Positions 7,685 through 15,698 of a stretch of 25,983 nt of DNA are shown here, piece by piece. The notes under the pieces were generated by a model that was given only the letters and a program-made list of their open reading frames with translations, was not told the DNA's origin and ran no database searches. How positions within the stretch are numbered: the stretch's first letter is position 1; each line of letters starts with the position of its first letter. Position numbers and translations under genes: made by a program. Source of the stretch: Limnohabitans sp. (lineage in GTDB: Bacteria > Pseudomonadota > Gammaproteobacteria > Burkholderiales > Burkholderiaceae_C); NCBI GenBank assembly GCA_024641725.1, contig JAHECM010000001.1, forward strand, positions 8,622 to 34,604, given 5' to 3'.

Positions 7685-8093
7685 ATGTTTCTCCTTGAGG
7701 ACTAAGTGATGTAAACCGCAAAACCCAGTTGGTACCCCCGGGCCGTGCCGATACATCTTTTTGTTGAAATCGTCGCAAGCGGCTTGTGGCGTAGGTTTCA
7801 GGGCATCGGCATGCGTGTGCACGCAGGAAAAAAATTGCCGCCCAAACCCACCACCCAACCCTTGCAACATCCCCACCACACCAGCCGGTGCAGCAGGCCC
7901 GAAGCGCCCAACTATACCCAAATAAATACAAAAAATTAGCTACAAAAAGCCTTCTGGTGAAAACCCCTATAAGCATACCCAACCCACCCCGGACACCCAC
8001 CAAAGCTGGGCATCATCGTTAACGCCTCATGGGGCTGTCCGCCACAGCCACGCCCCCAGCAAACCGCCAAAAACAACAGCCTGCCCCGCCTAA
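7685..8093. other. Gene-free stretch upstream of the NYN operon
   Basis: 409 bases with no supportable coding region. It should contain the promoter of the minus-strand NYN-DUF4062 operon, but no convincing -35/-10 pair was found. Bases 7915-7980 are strikingly AT-rich for this genome, with A-runs on the plus strand, and could be the promoter region or a degenerate dispersed intergenic element. The part nearer 8093 returns to the GC-rich style of the surroundings. Confidence 0.5.
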
Positions 8094-8293
8094 ATGACCG
8101 CCAACGCCTTCCACAACATCGCGCAAATTGAAACCAGTTTGTGGGACGCTGCCGAACAGCTTCGGGCCAATTCCAACCTCACGGCCACGGAATATTCCAC
8201 GCCGGTGTTGGGCGTCATTTTTTGCGCCACGCCACCAACCGCTACCAAACGGCCTTGCAAGCCATCGAGGCCGACCAAGCCAGTGGCTTGTGA
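8094..8293 (+). pseudogene. hsdM: Remnant of type I restriction methyltransferase subunit (HsdM N-terminus)
   Basis: From ATG at 8094 the frame reads MTANAFHNIAQIETSLWD, then AAEQLRANSNLTATEY and STPVLGVIF, the N-terminal helical domain of HsdM. At the T-run 8218-8223 one T appears missing: restoring it continues as LRHATNRYQTALQAIEADQA and then SGL before TGA at 8291-8293. HsdM proteins are normally about 500 residues, so roughly 66 codons remain. No ribosome-binding site precedes the ATG, and no hsdS or hsdR is present. The remnant stops 17 nt before the end of the convergent GMC gene, suggesting a deletion joined it there. It marks this site as one that once held a restriction system. Confidence 0.8.
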
Positions 8294-8309
8294 ATGGATT
8301 TGTCGCAGA

Positions 8310-9908
8310 TCAGCTGGTAGAGGCTGCGCGACGGATCATGTCCGCCGCCTTCTCGGCCAACATGATCGTTGGCGCATTGGTGTTGCCGCTCGACACACGC
8401 GGCATGACCGAGGCATCGACCACGCGCAGGCCCGGCACGCCGCGCACACGCAGCTCGGGGTCCACCACGGCCAGCTCGTCTTGGCCCATGCGGCAGGTGC
8501 CTACCGGGTGGTAGATGGTGTCGGCGTTCTGGCGAATCCATTGCTCAATCTCGGCATCGGTCTTGGCGTTGGCGGATGCGGCCCACTCGCGGCCAAAGGC
8601 GGCCAGCGGCGCTTGCGCCATGATGCGCTGGGCCTGGCGCACGCCCCCGACCAGGCGTCGCATGTCTTCGGGGTCCACCAAGAACTGCGGGTCGATCAGC
8701 GGAGGGCTGTTTGGGTCGCGATTGGCCAATTGCACGCGGCCACGGCTGCGCGGTTGCAGCAAGCAGGCATGCACGGAATAGCCGTGCCCCCAGGTGAGCT
8801 TGCGGCCATGGTTGACCAGCTTGGCCACCACAAAGTGCAGCTGAATGTCCGGGTGTGGCACCTCGGGCGAGCTTTTGTAAAAAGCACCCCCCTCGGCAAA
8901 ATTGGTGGTCAGCTGACCGGTGCGCTGGCGGCGCCATTCAAAAATCGCTTTGAGTGTGTTCCAAGCGCCCTTGAGGGACAGACCAAACAACTCGGACGGG
9001 TCCGCCGCATCGGCCACCAGCACCACGTCCGGGTGGTCGTGCAGGTTTTCGCCCACACCGGGCAAGTCATGCAAGACCTCGATGCCCAGGCTCTGCAGAT
9101 GCGCCGCCGGGCCGATGCCCGAGCGCATCAGGACCGCAGGTGACTGGAAAGCGCCGGCACACAGGATGATTTCGCGGCGCGCGGTCAGCGTGCGTTGCGC
9201 TCCGTTTTGCACCATGTGCACCTGCCGCGCCACGCCTTGAACCAAACCCACACGGTCCACGGTGACGCCGGTCATGACATGCAGATTGGGCCGACCCCGA
9301 TGGGGCGTGAGGTAAGCCTTGGCCGCACTGAAGCGCTCACCGGCGCGCTGCGTGACTTGGTACAGACCCACACCCTCTTGTGTGACGCCGTTGAAGTCCG
9401 GGTTGTGCGGCAGACCCGCCTGGATGCCCGCCTCGACAAAGCGCTTTGAAAACACACTGGGGCTTTGCACATCGGCCACATTCAGCGGGCCATTTTGGCC
9501 ATGCAAGGCGTCGCTCAGGCGTTCGTTGTGCTCGGCCTTGCGAAAGTAGGGCAACACATCTGCCCAGGCCCAGCCCGGGCAGCCCATGTCGGCCCAGGTG
9601 TCGTAGTCGGCGTGCTGGCCGCGGATGTAGACCATCGCATTGGTGGAGCTGGAGCCTCCCAGCGTGCGGCCGCGAGGCTGGTAGCCTGTGCGGCCAGCCA
9701 AGCCTGGCTGGGGCACCGTGTCCAGGCCTTGCGAGACGCTTTGTGTCTGCACCATGACGGCAATCCCTGCCGGGCAATGGATGAGGGGGCTGGTGTCGGG
9801 GGGGCCGGCCTCGATCAGGGCCACCTGCACCGCAGGGTCTTCGCTCAAACGGCTGGCCAGCACACAGCCAGCCGAGCCGCCGCCCACGATCACATAGTCA
9901 AAGTCCAT
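8310..9908 (-). CDS. GMC-family FAD oxidoreductase (choline/alcohol dehydrogenase-like)
   Basis: 532 residues, typical family length. The FAD-binding Rossmann motif is at residues 7-14 (IVGGGSAG), followed by the GMC signature region RGRTLGGSSSTNAMVYIRG. The C-terminal catalytic part has IYHPVGTCRMG (His467) and DASVMPRVSSGNTNAPTIM, where Asn takes the second active-site position. Such enzymes oxidise choline, aliphatic or other alcohols to aldehydes; the substrate cannot be told from sequence. The start ATG has GGAGGTGA immediately upstream, part of which lies in a hairpin (9918-9935). mgtA is 69 nt upstream on the same strand; a functional link between the two is not evident. Confidence 0.92.
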   Translation of the reverse strand: MDFDYVIVGGGSAGCVLASRLSEDPAVQVALIEAGPPDTSPLIHCPAGIAVMVQTQSVSQGLDTVPQPGLAGRTGYQPRGRTLGGSSSTNAMVYIRGQHADYDTWADMGCPGWAWADVLPYFRKAEHNERLSDALHGQNGPLNVADVQSPSVFSKRFVEAGIQAGLPHNPDFNGVTQEGVGLYQVTQRAGERFSAAKAYLTPHRGRPNLHVMTGVTVDRVGLVQGVARQVHMVQNGAQRTLTARREIILCAGAFQSPAVLMRSGIGPAAHLQSLGIEVLHDLPGVGENLHDHPDVVLVADAADPSELFGLSLKGAWNTLKAIFEWRRQRTGQLTTNFAEGGAFYKSSPEVPHPDIQLHFVVAKLVNHGRKLTWGHGYSVHACLLQPRSRGRVQLANRDPNSPPLIDPQFLVDPEDMRRLVGGVRQAQRIMAQAPLAAFGREWAASANAKTDAEIEQWIRQNADTIYHPVGTCRMGQDELAVVDPELRVRGVPGLRVVDASVMPRVSSGNTNAPTIMLAEKAADMIRRAASTS

Positions 9909-9917
9909 GACTCACCT

Positions 9918-9935
9918 CCGCTTGATAACAAGCGG
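9918..9935 (-). promoter_or_regulatory. Inverted repeat abutting the GMC ribosome-binding site
   Basis: CCGCTTGATAACAAGCGG forms a 7-bp stem with a 4-nt loop. Read on the minus strand, the last GG of the stem is the start of the GGAGGTGA Shine-Dalgarno of the GMC gene. It could be an operator for a dimeric repressor or an RNA hairpin that partly masks translation initiation. No T-run supports a terminator. Confidence 0.5.
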
Positions 9936-9977
9936 CCAATGTAATGTGACCGCCCCCGAGCCGCTGTCTTCACCGCG

Positions 9978-12539
9978 TCAGCGAAACAACCGCCGCTTGA
10001 TGAACTCCACCAGCGCCAGATAGACCACCACCATCAAGGCCAGTACCCCATAAAACGCCAGCGGCGGCGGGGTGAAGCCAAAGGCTGCGCCCAAGGCGGT
10101 GTAGGGCAGCGCCATGGCCACGGCCACCACGGTCAACGACGTCAACGTCAGCAGGGGGTGAGGGCGGCTGCGAAACGGATTGCCGTGCGTGCGGATCACA
10201 AAGATCACCAGCACCTGGGTGCACAGGGACTCGACAAACCAGCCGGTCTGAAAGAGTTTTTCATCGGCATGAAAAACCTGCAGCATCACGTAGAAGGTCA
10301 AGAAGTCAAACAGCGAGCTGATCGGCCCCATGGTGAACATGAACCTGCGAATCAGCGCCATGTCCATCACGCGGGGCAGGCGGGTTTCTTGCGCGTCCAC
10401 CGCGTCCAGCGGGATCGTGATTTCTGAGATGTCGTAGAGGATGTTGTTGAGCAAGATTTGCGTGGGCAGCATCGGCAAGAAGGGCAGGAAGAGCACCGCC
10501 CCCGCCATGCTGAACATGTTGCCGAAGTTCGAGCTCGTGCCCATCATGATGTACTTCATGATGTTGCCAAAGGTGCGGCGGCCTTCGAGCACTGCGCCGT
10601 GCAGGATGCCCAAGTCGTGCTGCAGCAAGATCATGTCGGCGGCGGCTTTGGCCACGTCCACGGCAGAGTCCACCGACAGGCCCACGTCGGCCGAGTGCAG
10701 CGACGGTGCGTCGTTGACACCGTCGCCCAAATAGCCCACCACATGACCGCGTGCGCGCAGCGCCTGGATGACGCGGTTCTTTTGTGCCGGATTGACGCGG
10801 CAAAACAGGTTGACGGTTTCCACGCGTGCGCCTAAGGCTTCGTCGCTCAGGCTTGCCATCTCTTGCCCGGTGAGCACGCCTTGAATGGGCAAGTTCAGCT
10901 CGCGGCACACATGGCGCGTGACGCGGTCGCTGTCGCCCGTGACCACTTTGATCGCCACCCCGTCGGCCTGCAAGGCCTGCAAAGCCAAGGCCGCACTGGC
11001 TTTGGGCGGGTCCAAAAACGCGGCAAAACCGGCCAACACCAATTCGGTTTCGTCATCGACTTTGGCGTGCGCATGGTCCAAGCCCACACGGCGCCAGGCG
11101 ATGCCCAAGATCCGAAAGCCCTCGTCCTCCAGCAGGTGGTAGCTGGCGCGCACGCGGGCCAATGCGGCGGCGTCCAGCAGCTGCGGTGTGCTGCCAGTTG
11201 TGGCGCTTTCAGGCTCGCAGTGTGTGCACAAGGCCAACACATCATCGGGCGCGCCCTTGACCACCAAGCAGCGCTCGTCACCACGCTGCAGCAGCACCGA
11301 GACGCGGCGGCGCTCAAAGTCAAACGGCACTTCGTCGATCTTGGTCCAAGCGCTCACGTCCCTTTGTCCCGTCGCCAAAATGGCGTCGTCCAGCGGGCTC
11401 TTGAGGCCACTTTCAAAATGGCTGTTGAGGTAGGCCAGTTCCAGTGAACGATCACTGCTTTGGCCCCAGGGGTCGACGTGCTTTTCCATGCGGATGCGCG
11501 CTTCGGTCAGCGTGCCCGTCTTGTCGGTGCACAGCACATCCATCGAGCCCAGGTCTTGAATGGCCGTCTGGCGCTTGACGATGATCTGCTGCGCCGCCAT
11601 GCGCATCGCACCACGCGACAAAGTGACCGACACCACCATGGGCAACAGCTCGGGCGTGAGGCCCACGGCCAGCGCCACCGCAAACAAAAACGACTCCAAC
11701 AAGGGGCGGTGCAGCAGGCCATTGACCAGCACCACAAACATGACCAACAGCACCGTCAAGCGCATGATCAGCATGCCAAATCGGCGCATGCCCAGCTCAA
11801 AGGAATTGGCCTCAGCAGGCCGCGACACGCTGTCGGCAATGCCGCCCATCTCGGTATCGGTGCCCGTCTTGACCAGCAGCACCCGCGCACTGCCACTGAT
11901 GACCGAGGTGCCCATGAACACGGCGTGCGTGGCGACTTGCAAATCGGCCATGGCCGGGGGCGGTGTGGCGTGCTTTTCAACGGGGTAGGGCTCGCCTGTG
12001 AGCAGCGCCTGGTTCACAAAAAAGTCGCGGGCCTCTAACACCAAGCCATCGGCTGGCGTCAAGTCGCCCGCCGAGAGCAGCACCACGTCACCCGGAACCA
12101 AGGCACTGACGGGCTGTTCAACCGCCAGTCCATCGCGCAGCACGGTGGCGCGCACCATCACCGACTGTCTGAGCTTTTCGGCAACACGGTTGGCGCGGTG
12201 TTCTTGCACAAAGTCCAAGGTCACGCTCATCAACACGATGCAACTGATGATGGCAAAGTTGACCACATCGCCCGACAACGCCGACACGCCGCTGGCCACC
12301 AGCAAAATCAACACCAGCGGGTTTTTGAAATGCACCAGGTACTGCCACACCAGCGGCTTGTCGCGCTGCTGGCCGAACCGGTTAGGGCCAAACCGCAGCA
12401 GTTGCGCTTGAGCCTGCGCGCCGCTCAGCCCTTGCCCGCGTGCGGGGTCACGGGTCTCGGCCAGGGTCTGCGGGTCGGCCCACCAGGGTGTGTCTTGCGG
12501 TGCTGCGGCCGTGGATGCGGCGGCTGTTTTATCGGTCAT
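9978..12539 (-). CDS. mgtA: MgtA-type (P3B) magnesium-translocating P-type ATPase
   Basis: 853 residues, close to MgtA/MgtB length. The phosphorylation motif CTDKTGTLT (Asp339), the actuator motif LLTGEPYPVEK, KGAPDDVLALC in the nucleotide-binding domain, TGDSDRVT and the hinge GDGVNDAPSL are all intact. The hydrophobic pattern fits about ten membrane helices, with ILLNNILYDISEITIPLD late in the protein, as in MgtA. The family imports Mg2+ into the cytoplasm at the cost of ATP; Mg specificity here is inferred by resemblance. The start ATG at 12539 has only a weak ribosome-binding site. No room exists for an M-box riboswitch, but an FNR/FixK-like box lies 53 nt upstream, so oxygen-linked rather than Mg-linked control is possible. 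Confidence 0.92.
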   Translation of the reverse strand: MTDKTAAASTAAAPQDTPWWADPQTLAETRDPARGQGLSGAQAQAQLLRFGPNRFGQQRDKPLVWQYLVHFKNPLVLILLVASGVSALSGDVVNFAIISCIVLMSVTLDFVQEHRANRVAEKLRQSVMVRATVLRDGLAVEQPVSALVPGDVVLLSAGDLTPADGLVLEARDFFVNQALLTGEPYPVEKHATPPPAMADLQVATHAVFMGTSVISGSARVLLVKTGTDTEMGGIADSVSRPAEANSFELGMRRFGMLIMRLTVLLVMFVVLVNGLLHRPLLESFLFAVALAVGLTPELLPMVVSVTLSRGAMRMAAQQIIVKRQTAIQDLGSMDVLCTDKTGTLTEARIRMEKHVDPWGQSSDRSLELAYLNSHFESGLKSPLDDAILATGQRDVSAWTKIDEVPFDFERRRVSVLLQRGDERCLVVKGAPDDVLALCTHCEPESATTGSTPQLLDAAALARVRASYHLLEDEGFRILGIAWRRVGLDHAHAKVDDETELVLAGFAAFLDPPKASAALALQALQADGVAIKVVTGDSDRVTRHVCRELNLPIQGVLTGQEMASLSDEALGARVETVNLFCRVNPAQKNRVIQALRARGHVVGYLGDGVNDAPSLHSADVGLSVDSAVDVAKAAADMILLQHDLGILHGAVLEGRRTFGNIMKYIMMGTSSNFGNMFSMAGAVLFLPFLPMLPTQILLNNILYDISEITIPLDAVDAQETRLPRVMDMALIRRFMFTMGPISSLFDFLTFYVMLQVFHADEKLFQTGWFVESLCTQVLVIFVIRTHGNPFRSRPHPLLTLTSLTVVAVAMALPYTALGAAFGFTPPPLAFYGVLALMVVVYLALVEFIKRRLFR

Positions 12540-12591
12540 GCGCCCACTCTAGTGCGTTCGGGCCAGGCTGAGGGCGCTGTCTGGCCTGTTC

Positions 12592-12605
12592 TTGACCTTG
12601 GTCAA
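12592..12605. promoter_or_regulatory. FNR/FixK-like box between mgtA and the GntR gene
   Basis: TTGACCTTGGTCAA is a perfect TTGAC-N4-GTCAA dyad, matching the Crp/Fnr-family pattern TTGA(T/C)-N4-(A/G)TCAA. It lies 53 nt upstream of the mgtA start. A weak minus-strand -10 (TAGAGT, 12546-12551) would place the box near -58, a class I activator position. It is 185 nt from the GntR start. Confidence 0.45.
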
Positions 12606-12705
12606 TCCACGAGGGCGGCGCGAGGGCGCGGTTTTGGTGCGCCATGCCCCGAGCAGGCGCACCGAGGCAGGGAAATCCATGAGGGCAAACCCGTTTGCGC
12701 ACTCC

Positions 12706-12733
12706 TATGATGCACAAATCTTGAATACAAGAT
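12706..12733 (+). promoter_or_regulatory. Candidate promoter -10 and GntR operator
   Basis: ATCTTGAATACAAGAT (12718-12733) is a perfect 6-4-6 dyad. Its CTTGnATACAAG core resembles the TTGTATACAA-type operators of FadR-subfamily GntR regulators. A good -10, TATGAT, is at 12706-12711, with only a poor -35, placing transcription start at or in the palindrome. A bound repressor would block transcription of the GntR-transporter operon, so autoregulation is the likely reading. Confidence 0.5.
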
Positions 12734-12789
12734 GCCAAAACAAGTGGCACGGTATTCGCTAGAGATTCAGTCAAAGGAATCCCACGCCC

Positions 12790-13572
12790 GTGAACTCCAA
12801 AGACATTGCCGACCGGATCGTGGAAGCGATCCTGGCCCAAAAGCTGATGCCCGGTGCACGCCTGGGTGAGCAGGCTTTGTCGATGCTGTTTGACTGCAGC
12901 CGCACCCTGGTGCGCGAGGCGCTGATGCAGCTGGCCGCCCGCGGCATCGTGCAAGTCAGCTCGCGCCGAGGCTGGTTTGTGGTGCAGCCCTCCAAGACCG
13001 AAGCCCGCGAAGCCTTTGAAGCCCGCCGGGTGATCGAAACCGGCCTGATCCGCAGCGCCGGGGCCATGGACAAGACCACACTCAAGCGCCTGAAGCAGCA
13101 CATCCAACAGGAAAAAACCGCGCTCAAACAAGACGACGTTGGTCGCCGCAGCTTTTTGCTGGGCGACTTCCATGTCTGCCTGGCCGAATGCCTGGGCAAC
13201 CAGCTGCTGGCCGACACGCTGCGCGACTTCACGGCGCGCACCACGCTGATCGCCATGCTCTACCAGTCCAGCCACGACGCGGTGAAGTCCTGCCAAGAAC
13301 ACATCGAGATCGTTCAGGCCCTGGAGCGCGGCGACAAAGAGACCGCCGAGCGGCTCATGGCCGAGCACATCGGCCAAGTGCAATCGGCCTTGCAGATCAA
13401 CGCCGCGCCGGCAGACCCGCTGGCCGAATTGCGCCTGGCGCTGGCGCCCATGAACGCCGCCGGCGCAGCGGTCCCCAAAACCAGCTTGCGCACGACGCGC
13501 GCTGCCTCATCCACATCACCATCCTCATCACCATCCACTTCACCTTCCACCTACCTAGGAGCCTTGCTATGA
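12790..13572 (+). CDS. GntR-family (FCD domain) transcriptional regulator
   Basis: 260 residues. Residues about 1-70 are the GntR winged helix (SKDIADRIVEAILAQKLMPG, then FDCSRTLVREALMQLAARG). Residues about 75-215 are an FCD-type helical ligand domain with FHVCLAECLGN and a later HIEIVQAL segment, whose histidines usually bind metal. The start is GTG, with AAGGAA about 10 nt upstream. The last 27 or so residues are a Ser/Thr/Pro-rich tail after the domain ends, read through low-complexity DNA. Its TGA stop overlaps the ATG of the next gene (ATGA), so it is translationally coupled to the ABC importer it probably regulates. The ligand is likely the imported solute or a derivative (inference). 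Confidence 0.92.
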   Translation: MNSKDIADRIVEAILAQKLMPGARLGEQALSMLFDCSRTLVREALMQLAARGIVQVSSRRGWFVVQPSKTEAREAFEARRVIETGLIRSAGAMDKTTLKRLKQHIQQEKTALKQDDVGRRSFLLGDFHVCLAECLGNQLLADTLRDFTARTTLIAMLYQSSHDAVKSCQEHIEIVQALERGDKETAERLMAEHIGQVQSALQINAAPADPLAELRLALAPMNAAGAAVPKTSLRTTRAASSTSPSSSPSTSPSTYLGALL

Positions 13573-14363
13573 AAACTTCGAAACGCCTTGTGCTGTCTGC
13601 CGCCATCGCCGCCAGCCTGTTGACCCTTGCGGGTGCCAGCCACGCCCAAGCCGCGCTGGACAACATCCAAAAAGCCAAGCTGATCAAGATCGCCATTCCG
13701 ACCGACTTCCCACCCTATGGCTTTGTGGGCATCGACCTCAAGCCCCAGGGCCTGGACATCGACATGGCCAACTACATCGCCACCAAAATGGGGGTGAAGA
13801 TCGAGCTGCTGCCCGTGACCAGCGCCAACCGCATCGCCTACCTGCAAACCAAAAAGGCCGATCTGGTCATCTCCACACTGGGCAAGAACCCCGAGCGCGA
13901 GAAAGTGATCGACTTTACTTCGGCCTACTCGCCATTCTTCCAAGGCATTTACGGCGCAAAAACCATCAGCATCAAATCGATGGCTGACCTGGCCGGAAAA
14001 ACTGTGGCCGCCACACGCGGCGCATTGGAAGACCAGGAGTTGACCAAAGTCGCCCCGGCGGGCACCGAGATCAAACGCTTTGAGGACAACAACGCCACGG
14101 TGTCGGCCTTCGTCGCGGGACAAACCCAATTGCTGGCCACCGGCGTGTCGGTGGCGGGGGTGATGATGCAAAAGAACCCCCAGCTCAACACCGAGTACAA
14201 GCTGCTGCTCAAAGACAGCCCCAACTTCATCGGTGTGGGCAAAGGTGAGGACGCACTGCGCGCCAAGGTCAACGCCATCATTGCCGAGGCCAAAAAATCT
14301 GGCGACATCGACAAGATGGCGCAAAAGTGGCTGGGCCGCCCTGCTGGCCAGTTGCCTGAATAA
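13569..14363 (+). CDS. Polar amino-acid ABC transporter, periplasmic substrate-binding protein
   Basis: 264 residues of the SBP_bac_3 family. A signal peptide (MKTSKRLVLSAAIAASLLTL) ends near residues 25-28 (SHAQA). The mature protein begins with IKIAIPTDFPPYGF and GLDIDMANYIATKMG, then DLVISTLGKNPEREKVIDFT, the standard ligand-binding segments of this family. It captures a polar amino acid or related solute and hands it to the permeases; the exact ligand cannot be told. The start ATG has AGGAG 7 nt upstream and overlaps the GntR stop; a longer upstream frame is rejected because it would cover the GntR gene. First structural gene of a four-gene importer operon. Confidence 0.95.
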   Translation: MKTSKRLVLSAAIAASLLTLAGASHAQAALDNIQKAKLIKIAIPTDFPPYGFVGIDLKPQGLDIDMANYIATKMGVKIELLPVTSANRIAYLQTKKADLVISTLGKNPEREKVIDFTSAYSPFFQGIYGAKTISIKSMADLAGKTVAATRGALEDQELTKVAPAGTEIKRFEDNNATVSAFVAGQTQLLATGVSVAGVMMQKNPQLNTEYKLLLKDSPNFIGVGKGEDALRAKVNAIIAEAKKSGDIDKMAQKWLGRPAGQLPE

Positions 14364-14383
14364 ACCCATCGAGGTCGCACACC

Positions 14384-15055
14384 ATGGCCATTGAGCTGGA
14401 CTTTGTTGCGGTTTTGACCGAGTGGCCCTTATTGGCCAAGGGCGTGGCGTGGACGCTGGGCCTCACGGCCGTGTCTGCAGTGCTGGGTGTGCTGCTGGGC
14501 ATTGGCTGCGCTTGGGTGCGCACGCAAGGGCCCGGCTGGAGCCGACCCGGTGTGGCCGCTTATGTGGAGCTGATCCGCAACACGCCTTTCATCGTCCAGC
14601 TTTTTTTCATCTTTTTTGGCCTGCCCGCCCTCGGATTACGCTTGAGCCCCGAATGGTCTTCGGTGATCGCCATGGTCATCAACCTGGGGGCCTATTCGGC
14701 GGAAATCGTGCGGGCGGGTATCCAGTCCACGGCAACCGGGCAGATCGAAGCGGCCATGAGCCTGGCGCTGTCGCGCATGCAGACCTTCATCTGGGTGGTG
14801 CTGCCCCCCGCTTTGCAACGCGTATGGCCTGCGCTGGTGAGCCAGATCATCATCGTGATGCTGGGCTCGGCGGTGTGCGGACAGATCTCGACCGAAGAGT
14901 TGAGCTTTGCCGCCAACCTGATCCAAAGCCGCAACTTCCGCGCCTTTGAAGCCTTCATTGTCGCCACAGGCATTTACCTGCTGCTGTCGATCGCCACCCG
15001 CGCCACGCTGAACTGGTTCGGCCAACGCTTCTTGTTCGGAGGCCGCCGTGGTTGA
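14384..15055 (+). CDS. Amino-acid ABC transporter permease 1 (HisM/GlnP type)
   Basis: 223 residues with several membrane helices. It contains ELIRNTPFIVQLFFIFFGLP and an EAA-loop-like segment (GQIEAAMSLALSRMQTF) that contacts the ATPase. The family forms heterodimeric inner-membrane channels for polar amino acids. It begins 20 nt after the binding-protein gene, and its last 8 nt overlap the second permease gene, a sign of coupled translation and fixed stoichiometry. Confidence 0.94.
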   Translation: MAIELDFVAVLTEWPLLAKGVAWTLGLTAVSAVLGVLLGIGCAWVRTQGPGWSRPGVAAYVELIRNTPFIVQLFFIFFGLPALGLRLSPEWSSVIAMVINLGAYSAEIVRAGIQSTATGQIEAAMSLALSRMQTFIWVVLPPALQRVWPALVSQIIIVMLGSAVCGQISTEELSFAANLIQSRNFRAFEAFIVATGIYLLLSIATRATLNWFGQRFLFGGRRG

Positions 15056-15698
15056 GTTTTCACTCTGGGACATCGTCAGCAACCTTTTGCTGGCCGCACG
15101 CTGGACGCTGGTGCTGTCGCTGATCGCCTTTGTCGGTGGCGGCTTGGTGGGTTTGGCCCTGCTGGTGGCCCGCACCACGCACCACAAAAGCCTGCAACAC
15201 GCCGTGGGGCTGTATGTGCAGATTTTTCAGGGCACGCCTTTGCTGATGCAACTGTTCCTGGCCTACTTTGGCATGGCCATGCTGGGCGTGGAGACTTCAG
15301 CTTGGACAGCCGCCGCCGTGGCCCTGACGCTGTACAGCAGCGCGTTCCTCGCCGAGATTTGGCACGGCTGCGTCAAATCCATTGGCAAAGGCCAGTGGGA
15401 AGCCGCGCAAAGCCTGGCGCTGAACTTTGGCGAACAACTGCGCTACGTCATCTTTCCGCAGGCGGCGCGCATTGCGGTTGCGCCGACCGTGGGTTTTTTG
15501 GTCCAAGTGGTCAAGGGCACGGCACTGGCTTCGGTCATCGGCTTTGTCGAGATGACCAAGGCGGGCACCATGATCACCAACGCCACCTTCAAACCGTTTT
15601 TGGTCTACAGCTGTGTGGCCGTTTTGTATTTTCTGATCTGCTTCCCCATCAGCCTGTATGCACGTTCTCTCGAAAGCAAATTCCATGTCCAACGCTGA
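15048..15698 (+). CDS. Amino-acid ABC transporter permease 2 (HisQ/GlnP type)
   Basis: 216 residues, several membrane helices, same family as the preceding gene: YVQIFQGTPLLMQLFLAYFG corresponds to the RNTP region of permease 1, and GQWEAAQSLALNFGEQLRYV is the EAA loop. The start is GTG at 15048 with GGAGG 5 nt upstream, inside the end of permease 1. The two permeases presumably form the channel. Its end overlaps the start of the ATPase gene. Confidence 0.94.
   Translation: MVEFSLWDIVSNLLLAARWTLVLSLIAFVGGGLVGLALLVARTTHHKSLQHAVGLYVQIFQGTPLLMQLFLAYFGMAMLGVETSAWTAAAVALTLYSSAFLAEIWHGCVKSIGKGQWEAAQSLALNFGEQLRYVIFPQAARIAVAPTVGFLVQVVKGTALASVIGFVEMTKAGTMITNATFKPFLVYSCVAVLYFLICFPISLYARSLESKFHVQR

Noticed and set aside
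7915..7980. AT-rich stretch as a defined promoter or known dispersed element
   Set aside because: No -35/-10 pair with acceptable spacing was found for the minus strand and no repeat copy is present in the window.
8294..9143. Continuation of the plus-strand open frame that begins with the hsdM fragment
   Set aside because: Beyond the frameshift the translation loses all HsdM similarity and runs antisense through the GMC gene; it is a GC-rich shadow frame.
12540..12789. M-box or other Mg riboswitch for mgtA
   Set aside because: The space between a plausible promoter and the start codon is far too short for a structured leader.
13188..13568. Upstream extension of the binding-protein frame
   Set aside because: It overlaps the GntR gene in another frame, is Arg/His-rich, and would bury a clear signal peptide that has its own AGGAG.
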